From positions 2,458,501-2,522,500 of the forward strand of contig CM030870.1 of NCBI GenBank assembly GCA_018105865.1: a stretch of DNA of 64,000 nt, written 5' to 3'. The notes beneath the pieces were generated by a model. The model did not search any database, was not told where the DNA came from, and worked only from the letters and a program-made list of their open reading frames with translations. This document shows, in pieces, positions 50,607 to 61,297 of this stretch (position 1 is the first letter of the stretch; every line of letters begins with the position of its first letter). The position numbers and the translations under genes are program-made. This DNA is from Metaphire vulgaris (lineage: Eukaryota > Annelida > Clitellata > Crassiclitellata > Megascolecidae).

Positions 50607-51602
50607 CAGCGTTGTCCAACCTTCATGCTCTTGCGGGCCGCAAAAAAATGTTTAGACCCTTGGCGGGCCAAGCAAGTTGTAGCACTTAATATTGCATAAT
50701 TATGATATATGTACGGCATGCCATATAAAACTGTTATAAAATAAGCAGAGGCGTCATTTAGGGCTGGCGCAGGGAAGGTGCCGTGGTCCCAAGGAAATGA
50801 AGGAATAATGTATTGAATAAATAAATAAATGTCAAATGTGCAAAAAATTGACCAAAATTTGTTAAAAATTTGCCAAAAATGTCTTGCCCCGCCCCTAAGA
50901 AAAGTGTGAAATGACGCCACTGAAAATAAAACTATACGACTAGTGTAAGACTAGGCCTAAGTGTTAACCAAGAAATAAAAAAACACTTTCGGTGGTAACT
51001 GCTATAAACAGCTATATTGCTATACTATTATTATTTTAACATAATATTCCAGTTAAAATTAAGTAGCAAATGAGTATTAGTATTCTACCGGCTTAGTGTC
51101 TAAGTTAGATTTAGTAAGACTAGTGACAGTCGTTCGATTGATTCTGTTCAATTTCAATCTAATGATCCATTCTATTCTATTGAATGAAGACTTTCTAATC
51201 TAGTGCGAGCACTGCGGAAAAGGGGTTCCTCTAACAATTCCAGCAATATCAATATCATTGCTTGTGACGCCATGTCATATACAAGAAACGAGAGTGTTTT
51301 TACATTAGCAAACTGCTGAAAACCGCGTCAAATTTTAACTATGCGAGAACGAGACTTGCAGCGAGGTGACATATGTAAGCAAGTTAGTAATAAGTAGCAA
51401 ATACGTACGTTTAATTACCGCCATCACCTGTGGTGTGGGTAAGTAAGCAATTTGGTAACCTCCTAGTCCAAGTATAGTCCTATAAAATAACGGTAATAAC
51501 CGGTCCTATAGCAAAAATTGTTATTTTCCCAAACTTGGCGGGCCGGATGAAACTCGTCCGCGAGCCGGATCCGGCCCGCGGGCTGCCAGTTTGACAACCC
51601 TG
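50607..51602. mobile_element. Middle hAT element (CAGCGTTGTCCAACC ends)
   Basis: 8-mers tcttagag (50599-50606) and tcttagat (51603-51610) differ by one base. Ends CAGCGTTGTCCAACC and, reversed, CAGGGTTGTCAAACTGGCAG. Subterminal ggcgggcc and ggatccggcccg motifs. Confidence 0.9.
50746..50922. mobile_element. Inner hAT MITE (CAGAGGCGTCATTT ends)
   Basis: 8-mers aaaataag (50738-50745) and aaaataaa (50923-50930). Ends CAGAGGCGTCATTTAGGG and, reversed, CAGTGGCGTCATTTCACAC. 177 bases, third level of the nest. Confidence 0.88.
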
Positions 51603-51882
51603 TCTTAGATAAAGCGTTGGTGTTGTGAGAATAGTCTGCCAGTTATTTTAATTAAATATAATTAACTAACATTTACTTGTTAAATAATGTGGTCCGCTAG
51701 CTAAACTGAGAACAAAGTAGGGGTCCGCAATCCAAAAAGTTTGGGAACCTCTGCCTCAAACAACTATGCTGCCTATAAGCAGAGAATTGGTCATTGAAAT
51801 TTTTCATCTATATTGAAAATGCCAGTGATTTTTTCCCGTGGGAACGCACGGGAACAGCGTTTCCACACTTCTTGGTGCCATC

Positions 51883-52481
51883 CAGTGCTGTTAAAGATAC
51901 TTTTCAAATGTATCTTAGATACATTTATACAGATACAGATACATGTGAGGAAATGTATCAAAGATATTGATACTAGATACATGATATAAAAAGTATCAAG
52001 ATACAAATACAAATTGAAAGTATCTTGATACAAGATACTTTTTAACCCCTTAACTGGGGATCCCGGATATATCCGTCCATTTTACATTGAGTTACAGTTA
52101 AATACACGGTTAAGGGGTTAAAATACTTTATTTAGAAGTTAGTATTGGTAAAAAAAATTCCAAAAAGAGTTTTTTCAAAATAAACCTAGTACGGAGAAAA
52201 TTAGTCATAGATGCAATGCAAATTTACAACCAAAGAGGTTGTCATATTAATCAAATTATATATCTCTTAATAATTTAGCTTAAAGTATATTTGAAATGTC
52301 CACACATCACCAATATCCAATATAGTCAACCTCTATTGAGAGTTTAAAAGTATCTTGTATCTAATTTAAATATACAGTTACAAATACTCTCTTTTTTGTA
52401 TCTAAGATACTGATACAAGATACTTTTTTGTATCTAAGATACATATCTAGATACATGTATCTTAGATACTTAACAACACTG
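51883..52481. mobile_element. hAT MITE rich in GATACAAGATAC palindromes, holding a 72-base piggyBac-like MITE
   Basis: Exact 8-bp duplication gtgccatc at 51875-51882 and 52482-52489. Ends CAGTGCTGTTAAAGATACT and, reversed, CAGTGTTGTTAAGTATCT. Subterminal arrays of atcttagatac/gtatcttgatac. Confidence 0.92.
52046..52117. mobile_element. 72-base TTAA-flanked piggyBac-like MITE
   Basis: TTAA at 52042-52045 and 52118-52121. Ends CCCCTTAACTG and, reversed, CCCCTTAACCG; inner palindrome cggatatatccg. Nested in the hAT MITE. Confidence 0.82.
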
Positions 52482-52489
52482 GTGCCATC

Positions 52490-53136
52490 CATATAGAACG
52501 TATGCACTGAGGTGGTCGGATTTTGGAGATTTTTTCCTATGCACGCTATGTGCAATGGGGAGGGGTTGAAAATGTGCCTTTTTGCGCACGTACTATATAG
52601 ATGAAACCTTTGCCAGAACTTGGAAGTTGATGTATATCCTAATGTTACGTATTTCTAGGAGGCAGGATGACGATGCCGATGTGGTGATTGTAATAATACC
52701 CTTGAATACGCTTAGGACGGTGCACAAGTTAACCGACTTGTTAACAATCACCTAAGGCACAAGGCCAAGCACTCATAGTCCAAGGTCAAAGCCAAGCACT
52801 TTACATTCAAACACACAGTACAAGCAAGCACAAGTACATGTTCAAATAAAGGACCTTTTCGTTTAGGTTCAACATTACTGCACATTTCAACTAATATTTT
52901 CAGACCAGATCTGAAAACTGAAGCCTGATCCAGACTGCAGTAATATTTACCCAAAGACTTTTTCTTATTTACTCTCTGGCCTCTGCATATAACTAATAGT
53001 CTAATACGTGCACTAATGCTTTAATTTGCAAATTTGGTAACTTTGTTATAATATAACAATAATATAATATAACAAGGTTTAAAGTGGTTCAGTAGGGACT
53101 GCCCTGTGTGAGAACCACTGTTGTTTCCCGTCCAGT
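52490..53136. other. Non-coding DNA with a GGCCAAGCAC-type fragment
   Basis: The stretch at 52750-52860 (aaggcacaaggccaagcact, acagtacaagcaagcacaag) is a partial copy of the foldback at 58773-58912. 52500-52600 shares atactatatagatg- and ccctccccat-type phrases with 42240-42340. 53078-53120 resembles a SINE body. No gene. Confidence 0.5.
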
Positions 53137-54285
53137 CTAATACCCTAGACTACTGAGGTTTATTTTGAACTTGTTTACAGTTGTAGCCATTACTATCCCC
53201 TCATCCAGTTCATTCCATCTGTCCACCACTCTTGCACTAAAAAAATGCTGTTTATGTCTCCCAACCCGTTTCTTGAACAGTTTCATGTTGTGTCCTCTGT
53301 CCTCTGCTTCATTGTTTGGCATTTCCACTTTGTTTGTTAGTATTTTGTAAAAATCCCTCTTTCTCTCTTCTTTTTCCAGGGTTGTCAATCCACAGTGATT
53401 TTGTAGGTTAGTTTATGATATTTTGATCATTTTTGTTGCTCTGTGTTGCAACTTTTCTAAGGTCTCTATGTCTTTCTTCAGGAATGGACACCATGCTTGA
53501 ACACAATACTCTAAATGTGGACGTACCAATGTCTTGTAAAGTCTTATTATTACATCCTTCTCTCTGCTCACTATCGTTCTTTTGATCATACCTAGAATTT
53601 TGTTGGCCTTATTAGTTGCCTCTGCACATTGCCTAGATGGCTTTAAGCTGTTATACATGATGACCCCTAGATCTTTCTCCTCGTTTGTAACTTTTAGTCC
53701 CTTCCCACATAACTTAAATTCATGATCTGTTCCCTTCTTCCAAATGTGCATCACCGAGCATTTATCTGTATTAAAAAGCATTTGCCAATCTGCCGACCAC
53801 TGGGATAGTCTATTAAGGTCTTGTTGTAAAATTTTTGCTTCTGCTTCACTATCACTCTGTCCACACAGTTTTGTGTCATCAGCAAATTTTGAAATTTTTG
53901 ACATTATATCATCATCGATGTCGTTGATGTATATTAAAAACAATAGAGGTCCCAACACTGAACCTTGTGGCACCCCACTTATGACCTCAGCCCAATCTGA
54001 ATACTTGCCTCTTATACCTACCTTCTGTCTTCTGCTCTGAAGCCAATTTTTTATCCATCCAAGAACTTTACCTCTAATTCCACTGGCCTGAAGCTTGACT
54101 GCCAGTCTTGAATGAGGTACTTTATCGAATGCTTTTGCAAAGTCCAGGTATATTACATCAACTGCTTTTCCCTCGTCTAGCTTGTCATGAATCTCCTCTA
54201 AAAAGTCTAGTATGTTTGTTAAGCAAGATCTTCCTTTAATAAACCCATGCTGGCTATCCTTTAAAATCTTGTGTCTCATAAGATG

Positions 54286-56501
54286 ACCGACCGGCTTAAA
54301 GAGTCGTCGCTTTGCAGCCCTCAAGACCTCATAGAACCAGCTACTGCAACGGATCTGGCCGACCGTTACCACACAGTCATCACTGGAATATTGGATGACC
54401 TGGCACCGTTCGTGGAATCGACTGTGCCGATTCGACCTCACCTCCCTTACTATGATCAGGACTGCCGAAATGCGAGGCGGAAGGCTCGACGTTTGGAACG
54501 GGCTTTCCAGAAGCAGAAGATGCGTGGGTTCGAGAGAGACGACGCTGCTTATAACGCCTGGCTTCACGCCAGGCGTTATAAGCCCTTAAAGATAGTAGGC
54601 GTCTTGTTAGGGCGAAAGGTCGCCAATTCTGGAAAAGCTCTCTCGAATCAGCAGCCTTGGATTTGGGGCAGTCATGGAAGCACCTGGACAGACTTCTTGG
54701 AAACCACGATCATCGCGGCCGTGTGACCACTAGTTTTTCTGCAGACGACTTCCATTAGCATCTTGAGGACAAGATCACCACCATTCGCAGAAGAACGTCG
54801 GATGCGGAGCCGGTCGGCTACACCGAGATTACAAGATCCTCCCTCACCGAGTTCTCGGCTCCGACGAGGGAGGACGTTATCGCGATCGTCCGGGCATCCC
54901 CGAATAAACAGTGCGACCTCGACCCCCTTCCAGTATGGCTTCTCAAGGAAGTGATCGACACTCTGGCGCCATTTTTCGTGACGCTTATGACCACGTCTCT
55001 GAGAACCGGCGAGTTTCCCTCGTGCTGGAGACATGCAATTGTACGTCCACAGCTGAAGCGGGTGGGAGCGAATACAACCGACATCGACAACTATCGCCCA
55101 GTTTCCAACCTAACCTTCCTCTCCAAAGCCCTGGAGAGGTTCGTCAATACGCAAATGGTTGGATATCTAGCAGCAAACGGACTAATGCCGAAGAAACAGA
55201 CGCGGTCATTCCACTGAGTCGGCCATCCTGCGCATTTTTAATGATATTGTTGATGCCATATCGAATGATCGAGTCGCTCTCCTCTGTCTTCTGGACCTAT
55301 CGGCAGCCTTCGATACTGTCGATCACGAGATTATGGTCCGACGACTGGAGCTTTCTTACGGCATCAAGGGAGGAACCCTCAAGTGGCTGCAAGACTGCCT
55401 AACCGATCGCACCTAGTCGGTATGGTGGAACGGGGTCATGTCCTCACCGCGTCCTGTTCTCAGTGGCGTGCCGCAGGGGTCTGTGCTAGGCCCGCTCCTG
55501 TTTATTCTGTATGTCGCAGACATCGGACGGATTGTCGAGGAGTGTGGGCTAGCCCCTCATGCCTACGCAGATGATGTACAGATCCTCGCCTCTTGCCCTG
55601 CCAGAGACATGGAACAACTACGTGACCGCGTCACCGCGTGCATAGCCAAAATCAAACTCTGGACTGAGGCAAATCGGCTGGCTCTCAATCCCGCCAAGAC
55701 GGAAGTTCTCTGGATTACCACCCCAAGGAAGACGTATCTAATTAGCCATGCGCCGTTCGTCATCGATCAGATCCCTATTGTCCCGTCGACCGAGGTCCGT
55801 CTTCTCGGAGTTCTATTGGACGAGTCGCTGTCACTCCGGAACCACATCGGCATCGTCGCTCGCAATTCCTTCTACCAGCTCCGGCGGATTAGAGCGATAA
55901 GAAGACACATACCTGCGTCTGCTGCGACACAGCTTGTGCGGGCACTGGTGCTTACGAGAATAGACTACTGTAATAGTATACTACTCGGAACGCCAGACTA
56001 CCAGCTCAATCATCTGCAGATGGTCTTGAACGCTTCCGCCCGAGTGATCTTTCAGACCAGGTGGTGTGAGCACGTCACTCCCCAACTTCGGGACAGACTA
56101 CACTGGCTCCGCATACCGGAGCGGGTAATCTACAAAAGGTGCTGGTCACGTTCAGAGCACTCTACGACCCGCTCTTCCCAGACTATCTATCGGTGCTTCT
56201 TCGTAAGCGTCCATCAACAGAAGGTCGCTTGAGGCTCCGCTCCTCCAGTCGGGTCCGACTGACGGTGCCTCCTCCCTCGAAAACAGCCAAACTGGGGCAG
56301 CGTTCTGTTACTCGAGGGAACCCGGCTCTCTGGAACGCGTTACCAGACAGTGTCACCAACGCGACCAACTTGGAAACATTCGCTAAGAAACTAAAAACGC
56401 ACTTGTTCGGACACTCTTTTAATTCAATGTAAAGCAATCTTGACTCTAGCCCGCTAGGACAATAGCGCTATATAAATTAGCCTATAACTAACTAACTAAC
56501 T
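54286..56501 (+). pseudogene. [15 protein letters not shown] LINE inserted in the CR1-like LINE
   Basis: Target duplication aagatg at 54280-54285 and 56502-56507; tail (AACT)n at about 56487-56501. Pieces: LEPATATDLADRYHTVITGI, PHLPYYDQDCRNARRKARRL, PLPVWLLKEVIDTLAPFFVT-like sequence, [36 protein letters not shown] (broken frame), [20 protein letters not shown], catalytic box [28 protein letters not shown] and RGNPALWNALPDSVTNATNL. Stop at about 55414 plus several frameshifts. An internal near-perfect palindrome ataacgcctgg/ccaggcgttat lies at about 54551-54582. Confidence 0.9.
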
Positions 56502-57017
56502 AAGATGGTCCAATATATTTGCTTTTATTATTTTTTCCAGAACTTTGCATATTATACAGGTGAGGCTCACTGGTCTATAATTTCCAGGCTCCCCACGGTT
56601 ACCCTTTTTGAATATAGGAGTGACTACTGCATCCCTCCAGTCCCTAGGGACTATTCCCGATTTAAGTGACATATTGAATATTGTGGCTATTACCTCACTA
56701 ATAGAGCTGGGTCGATTACGATTATTTTTTCCGATTACGATTACGATTATTTTCGATTATTTTTCACGATTACGATTTCGATTACGATTACGGTTTTTTA
56801 AATAATCGCGATTTCGATTTCGATTTTTTCACAGTACCTTTAGAAACTAGCTTTCCCGCCATATTTTACAGTATTCGGCAATCCTGTGTATCGATGTTCA
56901 ATTGGTCTTCAACAGGGATATTTTTACACCCCTAACAACCCCCAACACGCCCAATTTGAGGTCGACACCCCCTAAAATTTGGTGATGTGACAATGATATG
57001 CATACAGAATGCATATT

Positions 57018-57441
57018 TATTTATTTATTTTTTTATTGACAATTAAGATAGCGCAGTAGACAAGGCTTAAGGCCTACAACAAGAGCGCTTAACACAGTTC
57101 ATATCCAATATTAAATAAATGTGTCTTCAAATTTCTAATGAAAAGTCCAGCTGAGACTGCTCCAGTCACATTGTCTGGAAGAGAGTTCCACAGGGCGGAT
57201 TCCCCGCGCGAATGATCTTTTCCCAAACTTAGGGTCTTGGACGGGGAGGGACCAACAACTGCACTCTCCGACTGGACCTAAGAACCGATCTCCTCTCGGT
57301 CACAGTCGATCTTCGTACAAGCACAGTTAGATAATCAGGACAGAGTGGATCGTGTAAAGCCCGAAACGTAAGCCAACAGCGCTTGTAGACAATGCGCTGT
57401 GGAACACGGATCCAGTGGAGTCGATCTCTAAGGAGAGGAGT
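57018..57441 (-). mobile_element. 5'-truncated [15 protein letters not shown] LINE end inside copy A
   Basis: Tail tatttatttattttttta, then ttgacaattaagatagcgca and ttcaaatttctaatgaaaag, nearly the same as 18290-18720. Copy B lacks it and shows the uninterrupted site (gcatattgattagccc on the reversed strand), so the borders are exact. Confidence 0.9.
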
Positions 57442-58029
57442 GATTAGCCCTGAACACCCCCAAACAGGCCCATTCAGAGGGGGGCTAGGATGGCCATTCG
57501 GCCCGGGCCTCCATCATTTTGGGGGCCTCCCTTTGTTTCCTTGTCTAGAATTCTGGGAGAGCTATAAAGCTAGATAGCTACTACTAGAAGGGGCCTCAAA
57601 AATTTGGTGATGACCTTTTTGCTTGCTGATAATTTTGGGATTTTGGGAAAGCTAGGAAGGTATTCTGCGGTCCTCAAAATTGGTGATTACCTTTTTCGCT
57701 TGTCAAAATTTTAATTGTTGGGAAGGCTAGGAGAGGCCTCCGAAATTCCAACTGGCCTGGACCTCCTTCAGCCTCTGAAGAGGCCTGCCCCCAAATGAAG
57801 AAATAGACCCCACAACTTTATCCTCGGATGACTTTTTGCTTGTCAGACTTTTGTGAGTCTCTATAACGTTTTTTTGCGTCAGCCTTTTTCGGTAGAGACT
57901 TCCAAATTTCTGACACTCCCAGATTTTCCTGACACCCCAAATTCACAATCCTACAATCCTAGAAATAAACACACCCCAGATTTTCCTGACACCCCACCCC
58001 AATTCACAATCCTAGAAATAACCCTGGTC

Positions 58030-58350
58030 TTCAAGTCTTCAATCTCCTTAAAGGATCGAGCCTGGGTGGCAAGACCGATATCGTCAGCGTATCCAAACTT
58101 CCTACGTTAAGTCGTTTTATAGGCCTACAAATTGAATAACGTGGGGCTGGAACTGGACCCTATGGTAGACCGTTTCGTCGACGTCTCCAGGAGCTGACAT
58201 CTCCCAAGTGAACTCAGAACCGTCTGTCAGAGATGAGTAATTCCACAAGTTGACAGAACCAGGGTGGCAAGTTGAGCGAGAGTTTGTACATTAAACCCAC
58301 CTGACACACCGTATCGAAAGCTGCTGTCAAACCCAGAATTTGAAGATGGT
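58030..58350 (-). pseudogene. LINE reverse-transcriptase fragment carried by the hAT-like element (copy A)
   Basis: The minus strand reads FGYADDIGLATQARSF-like sequence (from aaagttt ggatacgctgacg), LSLNLPPWFCQLVELLISDR and RRRNGLP. In the LINE family this is the segment from the TAAFDTVW motif through LISDRRF..HLGD to the catalytic YADD box. Several codons are frameshifted. Confidence 0.82.
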
Positions 58351-58772
58351 AGCCTACCTGTCTTTAGACGCTGTTGAATCCATTTTCAATGAAAATCTTA
58401 TAATCAACGGTAAATTGATCTTTCTTTGAATCGGAAATATTGTATAATATCACTTACGGGAATAATCGAAAAATAATCGCGATTTCGATTATTTTTTCGA
58501 CGATTATCGATTATTTCGATTTATTTAATAATCGTGTCGATTACGATTACGATTTTTTCAAAAATCGCGATTTCGATTACGATTTCGATTAATCGACCCA
58601 CCCCTACTCACTAACCTCATGTCTTACCTCATACAGAAATTTTGGATGTATATTGTCTATTCCAGGGCTTTTGTCAGTTTTCATTTGACTCAGAATTTCC
58701 AGGACACACTATTGCAATTTATATCTGATAATACTAACTCCTCTTTTCCACAAAATAAACGTTATTAAACGT

Positions 58773-58912
58773 ACTTGCAGGCCTCAAGGCCAAGCACCGA
58801 AGGCACAAGGCCAAGCACTCATTGGCCAAGGCCAAGCACAAGCACTTGCTTTTTGGTACTTAAGCACAGTACAAGTACAAGCACAAGGCCAAGCACTAAC
58901 AAGCCTGCAAGT
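58773..58912. mobile_element. Small foldback with GGCCAAGCAC repeats
   Basis: acttgcaggc at 58773 and gcctgcaagt at 58903-58912 form inverted ends. Between them aaggccaagcac recurs five times with acaagtacaagcac. A partial copy lies at 52750-52860. Confidence 0.6.
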
Positions 58913-58919
58913 TAATCCA

Positions 58920-59326
58920 TAAAGGCGCGCGGGGCCGCCGTCCAGATCGGCCCGGATATGCCTAGTCGCTAATCACGGCTTGATGTCACACAAAGTTTTA
59001 ACTTTTAAGCATTTATTAATAATAATTTCAGAGAAGCAATCATAATCAAAGCAACAATCATGTAATCAGTTCAAGCACAAAAATATGCGCATACGTGAAC
59101 GTTAATAGTTCATTTAATCATAAAAGAACTTTAGGCCTATAACCTTGAATAATCAACAACCATGTAATCACACTAAAGCTGAGAACTAGGTTCATTCATA
59201 CGACAGTACTATTTCAATCGGAGTGATCATTTGTTCAATCAATCATCGATATAATTAATCTCTAGTCAGCTAGGAAAGGAAGGAGAGAAGTCGGGTTACC
59301 GTTTTCGCAATCGCTAGCCAGTTTTA
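58920..59326. other. Non-coding DNA, no feature recognised
   Basis: AT-rich sequence with no gene or repeat recognised. Confidence 0.4.
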
Positions 59327-59512
59327 GAGAAATACAGCCAGCAACCATGTTTTCTACCAGGAGTCGGATATAGAGAATACAACCAACAGCGATTTCTTCA
59401 ACCAGCTGCCGGATATAGAGAAATACAGCCGACAACAATATTTTCTACCAGGAGTCGGATATAGAGAAACAAATACATCCACGACGGCGATATATTCTAC
59501 CAGCCGCCGGTA
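59327..59512. repeat. 46-base tandem repeat, four diverged units
   Basis: Units read gagaaatacagccagcaacc...ttctaccagg and agtcggata ta, starting near 59327, 59373, 59419 and 59465. The third position of several units alternates between ccaggagtcgg and ccagctgccgg. Confidence 0.78.
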
Positions 59513-59580
59513 AATACGTGCGGAATTGCGGTTGCCTTACGACAGGTCCGCTTCACAACTAGCCAAACGGTCGCTTATTC

Positions 59581-59811
59581 CAGCGGTTCTCAACCCATGG
59601 TCCGCGGACCAAAAGTGTCCGCGAGAGGGGTCTAGTATTTCGCGGCAGAGTCTGAAAAACGTTAATAAAATTTAGACGTATTTCAGTAAGTTGCGATAAG
59701 GTTATTTTTTGCTTGCCAGTTGCCATGATTTTTCACAATTTTCATGTGGTCCGCGAGAAATTTTTGATCTTCAAAAGCGGTCCGCGAGACAAAGGGGTCC
59801 GAGAACCACTG
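59581..59811. mobile_element. hAT MITE (CAGCGGTTCTCAACC ends)
   Basis: Exact 8-bp duplication gcttattc at 59573-59580 and 59812-59819. Ends CAGCGGTTCTCAACCCATGG and, reversed, CAGTGGTTCTCGGACCCC; tggtccgcgagaa-type interior. Related to the outer element of the triple nest at 49722. Confidence 0.92.
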
Positions 59812-60408
59812 GCTTATTCAACATACCGTTGGTAATTAAGTAAGTAAGTAAAATCTCGTGGATTTCTATAGCGCCTTGAAAAGCAGCACAACAGTAGCTG
59901 CTTATTCTTAGGCGCTCAGCCTCTCTTAAAATAGCAATGGGGAAGATATGTTATCAGCCAGGCAACATTCAAAGGGCAGTGAGGCTAGGTTGTTACAGCT
60001 ATGGAGGAAATGATTTTAGAAGAAGGAAGGATTTAAGCTTAGACCTGAAGACTTGAGGAGACGATGCAGGAATTGTAGGAAATGAGGATTCAGATTTTAT
60101 TGTTTGAAAGTGTCCAAGTCTACGGAGGGAAGCTAGGATCGAGTTCCAAAGTTCAGGTGAAGCGTATAGTAGAGGTGGGTCGATTAATCGAAATCGTAAT
60201 CGAAATCGCGATTTTTGGAAAAACCGAAATCGAAATCGAGATGATTATTAAATAAATCGAAATAATCGATAATCGTCGAAAAAATAATCGAAATCGCGAT
60301 TATTTTTCGATTATTCCCGTAAGTTATATTATACAATATTTCCGATTCAAGGAAAGATCAATTTACCGTTGATTATCAGATTTTCATTGAAAATGGATTC
60401 AACTGCGT

Positions 60409-60600
60409 ATAAAGACGGGCACCATCTTTCTGGATTTGACAGCAGCTTTCGATGCGGTGTGGCATGCGGGTTTAATTTACAAACTCTCGCTCAATTTGAC
60501 ACCCTGGTTCTGTCAACTTGTGGAGTTACTCATCTCTGACAGACGGTTCTTAGTTCACTTGGGAGATGTCAGATCCCGGAGACGTCAGCGAAACGGTCTA
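60409..60600 (+). pseudogene. LINE reverse-transcriptase fragment carried by the hAT-like element (copy B)
   Basis: The frame reads FLDLTAAFDAVWHAGLIYKL, WFCQLVELLISDRRFLVHLG and RSRRRQRNGL, then breaks at the Gypsy insertion. It resumes at 62392 toward KFGYADDIGLATQPRS (62486-62535) with the catalytic YADD. The same piece is in copy A, so it belongs to the element. Confidence 0.87.
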
Positions 60601-60895
60601 TGTAAAGATAAGCATATATATTAGAACGTATATTAGAGTGTCACCTTGACAACGGCTAAACCAGGACTGATAAGCAATAGCAAGCAGTGGTAATATTAGC
60701 TATAGAGAGTCACTATAATGTTCCTTATTGGACGGTGGGCGTGGTCTCGATGCTGTCAGTCCTAGACCACGTGACATCTCCTTTTTTCCATTTAGATGCC
60801 TACAATAATTAATTAACAGTGCTAAACAATACTAAATAATGTCAGCATAATATCAGCCTAAATGCATAATGGTTAATCAGTCAAAGGCTGTTATG

Positions 60896-61254
60896 CTTTA
60901 AGTCTATCTATATCTAATTGGCTTTATGATCGTGCGCCCCGAGCGAGTTTTATAGGGTTGTTGCATTGGCTCTGGGTTCGCCCTCCTCTGTTGTTCTTCA
61001 GTTGATGGTGGACCTGGTGGTTGAGGAGCGTGTGCTGGTTGGAACGTAGCAACAGCGCCATCTGGGGAATCTGACTGGAGCGACTGTAGTTCGTCGTCTA
61101 TTCGTATAGGGGCTTCGCTCGAGAAGGTGACGTGCCTCGACGTCCTGCGACGGATTGAAGAATCAGGAAACTGGACGTTGTAGGAACGGAAAGGGAGGAC
61201 TTCCTTGACTTCAGCCTTTCTCCAGAATTTGTTCTTTGGGTCTCTCACACGCAC
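60896..61254 (-). pseudogene. Gypsy pol C-terminus
   Basis: The frame reads RVRDPKNKFWRKAEVKEVLP, SIRRRTSRHVTFSSEAPIR and TRSGRTIIKPIRYR, the basic tail after the integrase SH3-like domain. It follows directly, across the MITE at 61298-62040, from the upstream integrase frame. Confidence 0.85.
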
Positions 61255-61297
61255 TGTTTGTCATTCTTTAAACGCAGGCTTCGCCTTTGCCAGTCTG

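Larger units (their letters stand above)
49722..51753. mobile_element. Outer hAT element (CAGCGGTTCCCAAAC ends)
   Basis: Exact 8-bp duplication cctcaaac at 49714-49721 and 51754-51761. Ends CAGCGGTTCCCAAACTGTGG and, reversed, CAGAGGTTCCCAAACTTTTT; ggtccgcgga-type subterminal sequence. Its own DNA is about 1.03 kb; the rest is a nested hAT. A related small copy is at 59581-59811. Confidence 0.92.
56702..58606. mobile_element. hAT-like element, CGATTA type, copy A, carrying a LINE RT fragment
   Basis: Exact 8-bp duplication ctcactaa at 56694-56701 and 58607-58614, in LINE codons. Ends TAGAGCTGGGTCGATTACG and, reversed, TAGGGGTGGGTCGATTAATC. Subterminal cgattacgatt arrays. Inside are a LINE tail (57018-57441), tandem-like ggcctcc/gacaagcaaaaa phrases and a reverse-transcriptase fragment on the minus strand (58030-58350). 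Confidence 0.9.
53137..58735 (-). pseudogene. CR1-like LINE ORF2, minus strand, split by a LINE and a hAT-like element
   Basis: Pieces: 58735-58607, 56701-56502 and 54285-53137. Joined they read QMKTDKSPGIDNIHPKFLYE, EVIATIFNMSLKSGIVPRDW, RPVSLTCIICKVLEKIIKAN, ILDHL followed by MRHKILKDSQHGF, then RT motif [40 protein letters not shown], the catalytic box KFADDTKLCGQ, NKILGMIKRTIVSREKDV and LYKTLVRPHLEYCVQAWCPF. The C-terminal tail (53388-53137) has [20 protein letters not shown]. The 5' endonuclease is absent. The RT block itself is unusually well kept, with an intact frame from 54285 to 53413. Confidence 0.92.
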
